64,000 nucleotides of DNA from Bacillus aerolatus (lineage in GTDB: Bacteria; Bacillota; Bacilli; Bacillales; Domibacillaceae): the NCBI RefSeq assembly GCF_009183655.1, contig NZ_WEIO01000010.1, positions 45,416 to 109,415 on the forward strand. The letters are read 5' to 3'. The position numbers were made by a program, and so were the translations under genes. Every line of letters begins with the position of its first letter. Positions within the stretch are counted from its first letter, which is position 1. Positions 55,095-63,067 of this stretch are shown piece by piece. The notes beneath the pieces are model-generated. The model was not told the DNA's origin and made no database searches. It saw only the letters and a program-made list of their open reading frames with translations.

Positions 55095-55952
55095 GTGTTG
55101 GTAAAAGAGTCTGTTTGGAGTTTAACGAAAAAAGTAATCATTGTCATCATCGGCGCTTTTTTGAATGCGGTGGCGATGAACTTTTTCTTAATTCCCGCAA
55201 ATGTGTATGCGAGCGGGTTTCAAGGTGTAGCCCAGCTGCTTTCAAATATATTCACATCGTTTACACCTGTAAATGTATCGACCGGGATTTTATTGCTCTT
55301 ATTAAATATTCCTGTAGCGATTCTCGGATGGCTGAAAGTAGGCAAATCTTTTACAATTTTTAGTTTTTTATCGGTGTTACTCACTACCTTCTTCCTCGAA
55401 CTCATTCCTGTGAAAGCTTTATCAGAAGATATTATTTTGAACGCGGTCTTCGGCGGCGTCATCAGTGCAGTCGGCGTCGGTTTAACGTTAAAGTGGGGGG
55501 CTTCGACAGGCGGTCTTGATGTTATCGCGATGATTCTTTCAAGAATGAAAGACCGTCCGATCGGCAACTATTTCTTAGTGATGAACGGTGTCATCATTTT
55601 GCTTGCCGGTCTCATTTTCGGCTGGGAAAAAGCGTTATATACGCTTGTAGCATTATATGCAACTACGCGCGTCGTTGATGCGATCCATACTCGTCATGCG
55701 AAGCTGACCGCCATGATCATTACCGACAAGTCGGAAGAGCTGAAAAAAGCGATTCATGCTAAACTCGTGCGCGGCATTACCGTGCTGCCGGCAAAAGGGG
55801 CCTTTTCCGGGCAGCAGCGCGAAATGCTCATGATTGTCATTACCCGATATGAACTGTATGACCTCGAACGGATCATAAAAGAAGTAGACCCGAATGCGTT
55901 TACGAACATTGTAGAAACAGCAGGCATCTTCGGTTTCTTCAGAAAAGAATAG
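55095..55952 (+). CDS. yitT: YitT family membrane protein (UPF0750)
   Basis: 285 residues from a GTG after AAAGGAGGAGAA; the TTG that follows it is also possible. Five membrane helices occupy about residues 10-200, with NAVAMNFFLIPANVYASGFQGVAQLL and WGASTGGLDVIAMILSR. The C-terminal DUF2179 domain (about 205-285) includes GITVLPAKGAFSGQQREMLMIVITRYEL and reads like a cytoplasmic regulatory domain. The transported substrate is unknown. It diverges from the degV-family gene, and repeat copy 3 follows directly. Confidence 0.94.
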   Translation: MLVKESVWSLTKKVIIVIIGAFLNAVAMNFFLIPANVYASGFQGVAQLLSNIFTSFTPVNVSTGILLLLLNIPVAILGWLKVGKSFTIFSFLSVLLTTFFLELIPVKALSEDIILNAVFGGVISAVGVGLTLKWGASTGGLDVIAMILSRMKDRPIGNYFLVMNGVIILLAGLIFGWEKALYTLVALYATTRVVDAIHTRHAKLTAMIITDKSEELKKAIHAKLVRGITVLPAKGAFSGQQREMLMIVITRYELYDLERIIKEVDPNAFTNIVETAGIFGFFRKE

Positions 55953-55961
55953 GTAAGAACT

Positions 55962-56085
55962 AAAGTGCAAGCGCCTTGATCAGCTCCGACAAGCAAATGT
56001 TCTTTCACCAAAAAAGTCCGCCTTTTGACTTTATTGGTGAAAGGTTATTTGACCTCGAGGGGCTAGGTGCTGAATCAGGGTGCAG
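55962..56085 (+). repeat. Structured interspersed repeat, copy 3
   Basis: GCAAGCGCCTTGATCAGCTC and GACAAGCAAATGTTCTTTCACC match the family, and GGTGAAAGGTTATTTGACCTCGAG ends the inner arm. The arm strands TTTCACCAA and TTGGTGAAA pair perfectly here although copies 1 and 2 have other bases. Confidence 0.85.
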
Positions 56086-56126
56086 GTCTGCTCCATTAGG
56101 AAAATGCGATTCTTTTATAGCTTCTT

Positions 56127-56184
56127 AAACAATAAAAGAACAGGCCCGTACGCCACGAAAAGCTACGCAGAGCCGGTTCTTTTT
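56127..56184. terminator. Terminator between yitT and yitU
   Basis: AAAAGAACAGGC and GCCGGTTCTTTTT close a stem with an internal CGTA-rich region; it works on both strands. Confidence 0.75.
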
Positions 56185-57013
56185 AATTAATGGTTTTTTC
56201 AAGATTAATGTTCAATTTCGACTCTAAAAAGAGGGCGACTCCGTCTTCTTCGTTTGTTAATGTCACTTCGTTCGCGATATTTTTCAATTCATCAATGCCG
56301 TTGCCCATCGCCACGCCTATGCCAGCATATTCGATCATTTCCAAATCGTTGTCCTCATCGCCGAATGCGATAATCCGCTCTTTTGGAATATTTAAATCAG
56401 CCGCAGCCCGTTGAATGCCAACCGCTTTGCTTAAGCCTAATTTAACAAGTTCAATCACATGCCACGGTGCGGCCCAGCGTCTATGATGGATCACTTCTGC
56501 ATGAACCTGGCTTAAATGATCGCGAATCAGCGGTGCCGTTTCTTCTGTTGCATGAATGAGCATACAAGTTGGGTCATGAGCAAGCATCTGGCGCAGGTCA
56601 CCAGTTGTTACAGCCGGCTCCCCCATGCTGAATAAATTAATCAGCCGCTCATCATGGTAATGAAAGTATACCTCGTCTTGTACTTCTGCGACAATATTAT
56701 GAAAGTTAAACTCATGACATGCTTCCACAATTTCCACAGCTGTTTTTATATCCATCGGTTCATGATACAGGCCCCAGCTATTGTTCCGCGGGTGGTGAAC
56801 AAACGCGCCGTTAAAATTTACAATCGGTGTTACTAATTCAAGTTCGCGGTAATACAGCTCACTCGAACGGAAAGGCCGTCCAGTGGCAATCATTACTTCA
56901 TGCCCTTGTTCCATTGCTTTTTGCAAAACCTTTTTCGTGCGAGGAGAAATCTTCTTATCATCCGTAAGCAGCGTTCCATCAAGATCAACTACAATTAAAT
57001 GTTTTTCAGCCAT
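56183..57013 (-). CDS. yitU: HAD-superfamily hydrolase YitU (Cof type)
   Basis: 276 residues from the ATG at 57013, near the intact HAD motif I VVDLDGTLLTDD. AAAGGAG lies 12 bases upstream, slightly far; the frame is open for 41 more codons without homology. Motif II is in IATGRPF, the C2 cap spans about 85-190, and motifs III and IV are the Lys in LGLSKAVGIQ and FGDEDNDLEMIEYAG. The enzyme is a sugar-phosphate or FMN-type phosphatase; B. subtilis YitU dephosphorylates the riboflavin precursor ARPP. Unlike YhaX in this window, all catalytic residues are present. Confidence 0.93.
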   Translation of the reverse strand: MAEKHLIVVDLDGTLLTDDKKISPRTKKVLQKAMEQGHEVMIATGRPFRSSELYYRELELVTPIVNFNGAFVHHPRNNSWGLYHEPMDIKTAVEIVEACHEFNFHNIVAEVQDEVYFHYHDERLINLFSMGEPAVTTGDLRQMLAHDPTCMLIHATEETAPLIRDHLSQVHAEVIHHRRWAAPWHVIELVKLGLSKAVGIQRAAADLNIPKERIIAFGDEDNDLEMIEYAGIGVAMGNGIDELKNIANEVTLTNEEDGVALFLESKLNINLEKTIN

Positions 57014-57200
57014 TGACTGCAGACACTCCTTTTCATAGTTTCCTACTATAAGTGTACGCTTAATTAAATACATATGTCCAATGCAGTATGGATATTTACA
57101 TGAATTGTGCCTATTTGTGTGAAAATAAGCGTTCAAGGTGATAATTCACGTGCCACTTTGTTATGATAGGAATCATACGAAGTTAGAAGGAGGAAAAAGC

Positions 57201-57509
57201 ATGGACCAGGATTTGAAAGAAAATATTTTAGGAGCACTCGAGCAAGTCATTGACCCTGAGCTGGGGATTGACATCGTTAACCTTGGACTTGTATACGATG
57301 TGGATATGGATGAAGACGGAAAAGCGAAAGTGACGATGACATTAACGTCAATGGGATGCCCGCTCGCAGGTGTCATCGTTGACCAAGTGAAAGCAGCGCT
57401 CGCCGATATCCCGGAAGTAAAAGATGTTGAAGTCGATATTGTTTGGAACCCGCCATGGTCTAGAGACAAAATGTCCCGTTATGCAAAAATTGCCCTTGGC
57501 ATTCAATAA
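57201..57509 (+). CDS. SufT/YitW-type Fe-S maturation protein (DUF59, MIP18 family)
   Basis: 102 residues from the ATG after AGAAGGAGGAAAAAGC; the frame is open 21 codons upstream. The DUF59 pattern is visible: VIDPELGIDIVNLGLVYDV, TLTSMGCPLAGVIVDQV with the conserved Cys, and VDIVWNPPWSRDKMS. Relatives PaaD, SufT and MIP18 help assemble or transfer Fe-S clusters. The B. subtilis counterpart is YitW, close to yitU as here. Repeat copy 6 begins at the stop codon. Confidence 0.94.
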   Translation: MDQDLKENILGALEQVIDPELGIDIVNLGLVYDVDMDEDGKAKVTMTLTSMGCPLAGVIVDQVKAALADIPEVKDVEVDIVWNPPWSRDKMSRYAKIALGIQ

Positions 57510-57615
57510 GAAAAGTGAAAGTACCTTGATCAGCCCCGATACAAGCATAAGGCAGACCGGCTAGAAGGTTGTTCCTTAACCTTCTGGACAGGTCTGGCTA
57601 GGGCCAGCCACTGTA
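57510..57615 (+). repeat. Structured interspersed repeat, copy 6
   Basis: AAAAGTGAAAGTACCTTGAT, CAGCCCCGAT and ACAAGCATAAGG match the family 5' part. The inner arm is different again: AGAAGGTTGTTCC pairs with CCTTAACCTTCT and CAGACC with GGTCTG. GGCTAGGGCCAGCC ends it. Confidence 0.7.
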
Positions 57616-57626
57616 ACGGGACAATG

Positions 57627-57662
57627 AAAAAAGCATCGGCGAGACGCCCGATGCTTTTTTCA
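57627..57662. terminator. Terminator after the yitW-like gene
   Basis: AAAAAAGCATCGG pairs with CCGATGCTTTTTT over seven to nine bases; it works in both directions. Confidence 0.9.
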
Positions 57663-57680
57663 TTGGAATGAGGGATGGAA

Positions 57681-57843
57681 ATGGCGAACAATGCCGCATA
57701 GTCGTGAACAAACTGTTTGAAATGATGAATAATGCCGCGCAGTCGTGAAGAAAATGTCCGAAACGATGAACAACACCCCAAAAACGTGAACAAAACACCC
57801 GAAATGATGAACAACGTCTTCGAAGTAATAAACAACCACCGAA
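57681..57843 (+). repeat. Four tandem 41-bp repeat units
   Basis: Units start at 57681, 57722, 57763 and 57804 (last one 40 bases). Each begins ATGATGAACAACG-like and continues to CGTGAACAAAAC..CCGAA. Both halves of the unit carry TGAACAA, giving a sub-period near 20. No ribosome site or convincing reading frame covers it. Confidence 0.85.
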
Positions 57844-57864
57844 ACTATTGAACTACTTCATTTT

Positions 57865-58368
57865 TTAAAGAAAAATCAGCACGAGCGGCCCGACGATAAA
57901 GCAGTAGATCGCAAAGTATTTCAAGTTTCCCTGAGCCATGATGTTCATGAACCATTTTAGTGAAAAGTAAGACATGACAAACGAGCCGATAAACGCGAGC
58001 AAGTAAGGAATGGCCAGCTGCTGCAAGTTAGGGTCGCCGAGAATATCCGAGATGCTTAAGGTCATGCCGCCGACACTGACGGGAATGAACAGCAGGAAAG
58101 AAAAGCGGAGGGCGGTTTCTTGCTTCATGCCAAGTCCCATGGCGGCTACAATTGTTGCGCCGGAGCGGCTGATTCCCGGGATGAGTGCGATCGCTTGGGC
58201 ACAGCCGATAATGATGGCGTCGCTGACTTTCATGTCGCCGTCATTTTTACGGCCCCTCAAGTTACGGATCGTCCAAAGGGCGATACCGGTAATAATCAGC
58301 GTAATTGCAACTGTGCGGACAGAAGACAAAGTCCCCCGTTTAATCACTTCACTTTTAAAATCTAACAC
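57865..58368 (-). pseudogene. uppP: N-terminally truncated undecaprenyl-diphosphatase (UppP/BacA)
   Basis: The frame gives 167 residues from a GTG that has no clear ribosome site; open frame extends about 31 codons further to a stop but does not look like UppP. Intact UppP has about 265-275 residues. The C-terminal motif PGISRSGAT with its active-site Arg is present (about residues 64-72), as are [18 protein letters not shown] and the last four membrane helices. The N-terminal half, including the catalytic Glu and the SSTGH block, is missing. The gene end abuts the clpB promoter. It is probably non-functional, with other phosphatases elsewhere in the genome. Confidence 0.75.
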
Positions 58369-58456
58369 GAATGGGAAAGAAAGTGAAAAGATAACCTTTT
58401 TATCTTGCGAAAAACGGCTGGCAAACGAATCTTTTTCACCTCGTACTGCTTATCAC

Positions 58457-58486
58457 TTTACAGATTATATGATAAAGAAATATAAT
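58457..58486 (+). promoter_or_regulatory. Sigma-A promoter of clpB
   Basis: TTTACA (58457-58462) and TATAAT (58481-58486) are 18 bases apart; transcription would start near 58493, at the CtsR box. Confidence 0.75.
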
Positions 58487-58495
58487 TTATCAAAA

Positions 58496-58512
58496 GGTCA
58501 AAATAGGTCAAG
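58496..58512 (+). promoter_or_regulatory. CtsR operator of clpB
   Basis: The direct heptad repeat GGTCAAA-ATA-GGTCAAG matches the CtsR consensus of two (A/G)GTCAAA heptads separated by three bases. It covers the predicted start of transcription and ends next to the ribosome site. Confidence 0.9.
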
Positions 58513-58527
58513 GGAGGCGGGAGAAAT

Positions 58528-61125
58528 TTGGATATTGAACGGATGACGCTGTCAGTGCAGGAGGCACTTGCAGAAGCCCAAAAGTCGGCGGAAGAAAACA
58601 AACAGACAGAAATTGACCTTGTTCATTTTCTGCAGGCGCTTACCGGCCGGACAGACAGTTTAATGGCGCGTATTATGGAACGGGCAGGCAGCAGCAATGC
58701 GCACTGGATCGAATTTCTTCAAGAGGAGCTGGCAAAGAAACCGGCTGTTTCGGGAGAAGGAATTAAATACGGGGCCTACCTTTCCACTGCTTTGCAAAAG
58801 GTCTTGAACGAAGCAGAGCAATTCAGAAAAAAGTGGAACGATGACTATCTTTCGGTCGAACATATTATGTCGGCTCTTCCTAATACAACTGACTATGAAC
58901 TAAAACATTTTATGGAAAAAGAACAGCTGACAAAAGCTAACATAGATCAAGCAATTAAAGAAATAAGGGGGAATCAAAAAGTGACATCTCAGCAGCCGGA
59001 AGCAAGCTATGAAGCTTTAACGAAATATGGACGTGATTTAGTTGAAGAAGTACGTACGGGAAAACTTGATCCTGTCATTGGGCGAGACAATGAAATTCGC
59101 CATGTGATCCGGATTCTTTCACGAAAAACGAAAAATAACCCGGTGCTAATCGGGGAGCCGGGTGTGGGTAAAACAGCGATCGTGGAAGGTCTTGCGCAAA
59201 GAATTGTCCGTAAAGATGTGCCGGAAGGATTAAAAGATAAAACGATTTTTGCACTGGATATGAGCGCGCTCATTGCCGGGGCAAAATTCCGCGGAGAGTT
59301 TGAAGAAAGATTGAAAACGGTCTTGAATGAAATAAAAAAAAGCGACGGCCGGATTTTGCTGTTTATTGATGAACTGCACACGATTGTCGGTGCCGGAAAA
59401 ACAGAAGGGGCGATGGATGCCGGCAATATGCTGAAGCCGATGCTCGCGCGTGGTGAACTGCACTGTATCGGAGCAACGACACTGGAAGAACACCGTAAAT
59501 ACATTGAAAAAGACCCGGCATTGGAGCGCCGCTTTCAGCAAGTGCTTGTGCAGGAGCCGACGCCGGAGGATACGATTTCTATTTTACGTGGCTTGAAAGA
59601 ACGCTTTGAAATTCATCACGGCGTCAAAATTCATGATCGGGCAATTGTAGCAGCAGCCACACTGTCAAACCGGTATATTACTGACCGTTTCTTGCCTGAT
59701 AAAGCGATTGATTTAGTTGATGAAGCTTGTGCGATGATTCGTACGGAAATCGATTCAATGCCAAGTGAACTTGACGAAGTGACTCGGCGCGTCATGCAGC
59801 TGGAAATTGAAGAAGCGGCCCTTCAAAAAGAAACTGACCCGGCGAGCAAAGAAAGGCTCGCGCAATTGCAGGAAGAATTGGCGAACTTAAAAGAGAAAGC
59901 ACATGAAATGAGGGCGCGCTGGCAATCGGAAAAAGAAGCAATCCAGCACGTTCAGGAAAAACGAGAATCGCTGGAAAAGCTGAGAAGGGAACTGGAAGAT
60001 GCTGAAAGCCGTTATGACTTAAACAAAGCGGCAGAGCTTCGCCACGGCAAAATTCCGGCGGTGGAAAAAGAACTTGTCCAGCTCGAAAAAGAAATGGAAC
60101 ACGCAGATAACAGCGAAAGTCGTTTATTACGAGAAGAAGTAACCGAGGAAGAAATTGCCTCGATCGTTGCTCGCTGGACAGGCATTCCTGTCACAAAGCT
60201 CGTGGAAGGGGAGCGGGAAAAACTGCTTCGTCTCGAAAGCATTATGCATGAGCGTGTCGTCGGGCAGGATGAAGCGGTCCAGCTCGTCAGCGATGCTGTG
60301 CTTCGCGCCCGGGCCGGCATTAAAGACCCGAACCGGCCAATCGGTTCGTTTATCTTCCTCGGACCGACTGGTGTCGGAAAAACGGAGCTTGCGAAAACGC
60401 TCGCCAACACACTGTTTGACAGCGAAGAACAAATGGTTCGGATCGATATGTCCGAATATATGGAAAAACATGCGGTCTCTCGTTTGATCGGTGCGCCCCC
60501 CGGCTATGTCGGTTTTGAAGAAGGCGGCCAGCTGACAGAAGCGCTGCGCAGAAAGCCTTATTCTGTCGTACTGCTTGATGAAATTGAAAAAGCGCATCCG
60601 GAAGTATTTAATATTTTGCTGCAAATGCTCGATGACGGCCGGATCACGGATTCTCAAGGCCGGACAATCGACTGCAAAAACACAGTTGTGATTATGACAT
60701 CTAACATCGGCTCTGAATTTTTACTAGACCGCAAAGAGAATGAAGAAGAAATCCAGGAAGAAACGAAAGAGAAAGTGATGCAGCAGTTGCGCGGCCATTT
60801 CCGTCCAGAGTTTTTAAACCGGGTAGATGATATCGTCCTGTTCAAACCACTGAGCTTAAATAATATAAAAGGGATTGCGGAAAGAATGATCAATGACTTG
60901 AAAAAGCGGCTCGATGACCAGCAAATCAGCCTCGTGCTGACAGAAGGGGCGAAGGAGTTTATTGCAAAGGAAGGGTTTGATCCTGTTTACGGCGCCCGTC
61001 CGCTGAAGCGGTTTATCCAGCGCCAAATTGAAACGAAGCTTGCCCGCGCGATCATTGCCGGCAACATTCCGCTTCATGGAGAAGCAGTCATTGATGTGGA
61101 GGACGGCGAACTCGTTATAAGCTAA
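58528..61125 (+). CDS. clpB: ATP-dependent disaggregase ClpB
   Basis: 865 residues with a TTG start after GGGAGGCGGGAG, which puts the usual ClpB N-terminus [18 protein letters not shown] in place. The Clp N-domain (about 1-145) is followed by AAA module 1 with Walker A GEPGVGKT at 209-216. A long coiled-coil middle domain (about 400-525) leads to AAA module 2 with GPTGVGKT at 612-619. The coiled coil rules out ClpC. ClpB rescues aggregated proteins with DnaK. A CtsR box over the promoter indicates heat-shock control. B. subtilis itself lacks clpB, so this is a point of difference from that synteny. Confidence 0.97.
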   Translation: MDIERMTLSVQEALAEAQKSAEENKQTEIDLVHFLQALTGRTDSLMARIMERAGSSNAHWIEFLQEELAKKPAVSGEGIKYGAYLSTALQKVLNEAEQFRKKWNDDYLSVEHIMSALPNTTDYELKHFMEKEQLTKANIDQAIKEIRGNQKVTSQQPEASYEALTKYGRDLVEEVRTGKLDPVIGRDNEIRHVIRILSRKTKNNPVLIGEPGVGKTAIVEGLAQRIVRKDVPEGLKDKTIFALDMSALIAGAKFRGEFEERLKTVLNEIKKSDGRILLFIDELHTIVGAGKTEGAMDAGNMLKPMLARGELHCIGATTLEEHRKYIEKDPALERRFQQVLVQEPTPEDTISILRGLKERFEIHHGVKIHDRAIVAAATLSNRYITDRFLPDKAIDLVDEACAMIRTEIDSMPSELDEVTRRVMQLEIEEAALQKETDPASKERLAQLQEELANLKEKAHEMRARWQSEKEAIQHVQEKRESLEKLRRELEDAESRYDLNKAAELRHGKIPAVEKELVQLEKEMEHADNSESRLLREEVTEEEIASIVARWTGIPVTKLVEGEREKLLRLESIMHERVVGQDEAVQLVSDAVLRARAGIKDPNRPIGSFIFLGPTGVGKTELAKTLANTLFDSEEQMVRIDMSEYMEKHAVSRLIGAPPGYVGFEEGGQLTEALRRKPYSVVLLDEIEKAHPEVFNILLQMLDDGRITDSQGRTIDCKNTVVIMTSNIGSEFLLDRKENEEEIQEETKEKVMQQLRGHFRPEFLNRVDDIVLFKPLSLNNIKGIAERMINDLKKRLDDQQISLVLTEGAKEFIAKEGFDPVYGARPLKRFIQRQIETKLARAIIAGNIPLHGEAVIDVEDGELVIS

Positions 61126-61128
61126 AAA

Positions 61129-61162
61129 AAAGAGCGTCTGCCAAGGCAGGCGCTCTTTTTTC
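61129..61162. terminator. Terminator after clpB
   Basis: AAAGAGCGTCTGCC pairs with GGCAGGCGCTCTTT over a short loop, with TTTT following. It separates convergent clpB and yjzD. Confidence 0.92.
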
Positions 61163-61175
61163 TATAGAAAGATGA

Positions 61176-61358
61176 TCAATGCTGTTCAGCATGCTCGTCC
61201 GTAAGTAATGTAGAAAGAACAAACATCAAAACAGTTGCTGCTATCGCAAGAACTAATCCTGTCATAAAGTTAAATTCAATGCCGTTCATTGAACTGACAA
61301 CGTATGTTAACATTTCTGTCAGTAAAAAAGTCCAAAAGAAAGTCATAATAAATTGCAC
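61176..61358 (-). CDS. yjzD: YjzD-like DUF2929 membrane protein
   Basis: 60 residues from the GTG at 61358, 8 bases after GGAGG; the frame is open for 36 more codons but only this start has a ribosome site. Two membrane helices are visible: FIMTFFWTFLLTEMLTYVV and TGLVLAIAATVLMFVLSTLL, with an acidic-His C-terminus. The TFFWTFLL..MLTYVVSSMNG pattern is typical of DUF2929. Function is unknown. It lies upstream of med-comZ-fabH as in B. subtilis. Confidence 0.88.
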   Translation of the reverse strand: MQFIMTFFWTFLLTEMLTYVVSSMNGIEFNFMTGLVLAIAATVLMFVLSTLLTDEHAEQH

Positions 61359-61554
61359 TGTGTTTCCCTCCTTCAGAGAAAGATGTGTATGTAATCCAAC
61401 ATTAATAATAGCATAGCGTAGAAGTGAATTTAAATGTATTTTTGTCATTATTTTTAACAATTTCATTTAACTTATCCAAAAAAACTTTTTCTTATAGGCA
61501 AATAGAAGTAAGATAGAGAAAGGTGTAAGGTTGCATTCAAAAGGAGAAAGAAAA

Positions 61555-62514
61555 ATGATCAAGAGAATAGTGATAGTCATATTGGGTGTCTTTTTACTGA
61601 CAGGCTTTGCCGGCTGTTCTTGGGGGAAAGAAGTGAACAAGCTGGAGAAAATCGGTTTGCTCGTCCCTGATACGATCAGTGATCAAGTGTGGGGAACGAA
61701 AGGGTATAAAGGCATGTTAAAAATTCAAGATGAATATGGAGCAGAGATTTTTTATAAAGAAAACATTAATTCTCAAGCTTTGGCAGAAAGGGCTGTAGAG
61801 GAGTTTTATCATAAAGGTGTTAATGTTGTATTCGGGCATGGCAATGAATACGCAGATTATTTCAATAAACTGGCTTCTGATTATCCAGATATGCATTTTG
61901 TCAGCTTTAACGGCAATGCTAATGAAAAAAATACGACTAGCTTAAAGTTTGAAGCGCATGCGATGGGTTTTTTTGGAGGAATGACAGCGGCGCACTCGTC
62001 GAAAACCGGGACGATCGGCATTGTAGCAACTTATAGGTGGCAGCCGGAAGTAAAAGGCTTTGTGGAAGGAGCTAAATTTGAACGGAAAAATATCCGTGTC
62101 GAGATCGAATATGTGGAGAACTGGGATGATTCCGATAAAGCATTGCAGCTGCTTGACAAAGTGACTGCCAAAGGCGCGGATGTTGTCTACCCGGCCGGAG
62201 ATGGATATAATGTACCTGTCATTGAAAGACTGAAAGCAAAAGACCTGCACGCCATAGGCTACGTTTCCAATCAATCGGACCTTGGGGAAGAAACCGTCCT
62301 AACCAGCACCGTGCAACATGTGGACAAACTTTATTTACTCGTTGCTGACCAGTTTGTTAAAGGAAAACTGAAATCAGGCAACCTTCACTTTGATTTTGCG
62401 GATGGGGTGATTTCGCTGAGTCCTTTCAGTCCTGAAGTGGATGAAGATTTTACGAACGAAATTAAAGGGTATATAGACCAATATATCGAAACAGGCAAGC
62501 TGCCAAACAAATAA
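61555..62514 (+). CDS. med: Med, BMP-family substrate-binding lipoprotein
   Basis: 319 residues from the ATG after AAAAGGAGAAAG. The signal peptide ends LTGFAGC, a lipobox-like site, so Cys21 may be lipidated. The periplasmic-binding fold follows, with KIGLLVPDTISDQVWGTKGY, NVVFGHGNEYADYF and GADVVYPAGDGYNVPVI. Med of B. subtilis promotes comK expression and competence; its ligand is unknown, though BMP proteins often bind nucleosides. comZ follows after 18 bases, the same pairing as in B. subtilis. Confidence 0.93.
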   Translation: MIKRIVIVILGVFLLTGFAGCSWGKEVNKLEKIGLLVPDTISDQVWGTKGYKGMLKIQDEYGAEIFYKENINSQALAERAVEEFYHKGVNVVFGHGNEYADYFNKLASDYPDMHFVSFNGNANEKNTTSLKFEAHAMGFFGGMTAAHSSKTGTIGIVATYRWQPEVKGFVEGAKFERKNIRVEIEYVENWDDSDKALQLLDKVTAKGADVVYPAGDGYNVPVIERLKAKDLHAIGYVSNQSDLGEETVLTSTVQHVDKLYLLVADQFVKGKLKSGNLHFDFADGVISLSPFSPEVDEDFTNEIKGYIDQYIETGKLPNK

Positions 62515-62532
62515 ATGGATGGAGGAAGAAAC

Positions 62533-62724
62533 ATGAATGAAACTAAAAATATGGAATTTATGCAAATCGCAATGAAATACTTTCCGGAAGCTCAGGGAAA
62601 GTTAAAAGAATCAGGAATTGAATTTTCTATGGACTTAATTGAACCGTTTATGGGCATGTTTTTAAATGTAATGAACGAAGCGTATGAGCTTGGCAAGAAA
62701 GAAGCGCAGCAAGAGAACGAATAA
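62533..62724 (+). CDS. comZ: Competence regulator ComZ
   Basis: 63 residues from an ATG after GGAGGAAGAAAC; an upstream ATG six codons before overlaps that site. The protein is helical with MEFMQIAMKYFPEAQGKL and IEFSMDLIEPFMGMFL, the pattern of ComZ. In B. subtilis ComZ lowers comG transcription and so restrains late competence. It forms an operon with med and is ended by a strong terminator. Confidence 0.92.
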   Translation: MNETKNMEFMQIAMKYFPEAQGKLKESGIEFSMDLIEPFMGMFLNVMNEAYELGKKEAQQENE

Positions 62725-62732
62725 CAGTGGAA

Positions 62733-62784
62733 AGGGGCTGTTCCAAAAGTCAGTAAACAACTGGCTTTCGGAACAGCTTTTTTG
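62733..62784 (+). terminator. Terminator after comZ
   Basis: AAGGGGCTGTTCC and GGAACAGC(TT) close the stem, with AAAGTCAGT/ACTGGCTTT inside and TTTTTTG after it. It shares its apex with the terminators at 14045, 16748 and 27710. Confidence 0.9.
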
Positions 62785-62976
62785 TGTGATAGCACCACAG
62801 TGTTCAATAGTTATTGAAGTTTATGCACGGCTGTCACAGCTTTCTGCGCCGACTGCTGGATTTTGTGAATAAATCACTTGAATTTCTGCGTCTCCATATT
62901 CGATTTGTGCACAATAACCGTGGAAATATGTACGCCGCGGAATGATGGAATGCAGTAATATAACAATTTTCACCTA

Positions 62977-63021
62977 TTGCCAAATCAGCTGTTTTTCAGT
63001 AAAATTAGTACCAAGTCTTAA
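62977..63021 (+). promoter_or_regulatory. fabH promoter with FapR box
   Basis: TTGCCA (62977-62982) and TAAAAT (63000-63005) are 17 bases apart. TTAGTACCAAGTCTTAA at 63005-63021 matches the FapR operator type and covers the start of transcription, so malonyl-CoA should control this gene. The remainder of the 343-base gap (62785-62976) shows nothing clear, and no yjzB-like gene. Confidence 0.85.
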
Positions 63022-63067
63022 TAATTGATGATACATGATAATAAAGCAGTTGAAAGAAGGGAACCTG

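Noticed and set aside
57530-57835. Reverse-strand open frame of 101 codons over the tandem repeat
   Set aside because: It arises from the repeat, crosses the terminator and repeat copy 6, and has no ribosome site or recognisable protein features.
57681-57843. CRISPR array
   Set aside because: The 41-base units are contiguous without unique spacers and no cas gene is present.
59007-59504. Antisense 165-codon frame inside clpB
   Set aside because: Codon shadow of a long conserved gene; no ribosome site and Ser/Pro-rich composition typical of antisense frames.
62785-62976. Small gene between comZ and fabH (yjzB-like)
   Set aside because: No frame with a ribosome site was found on either strand.
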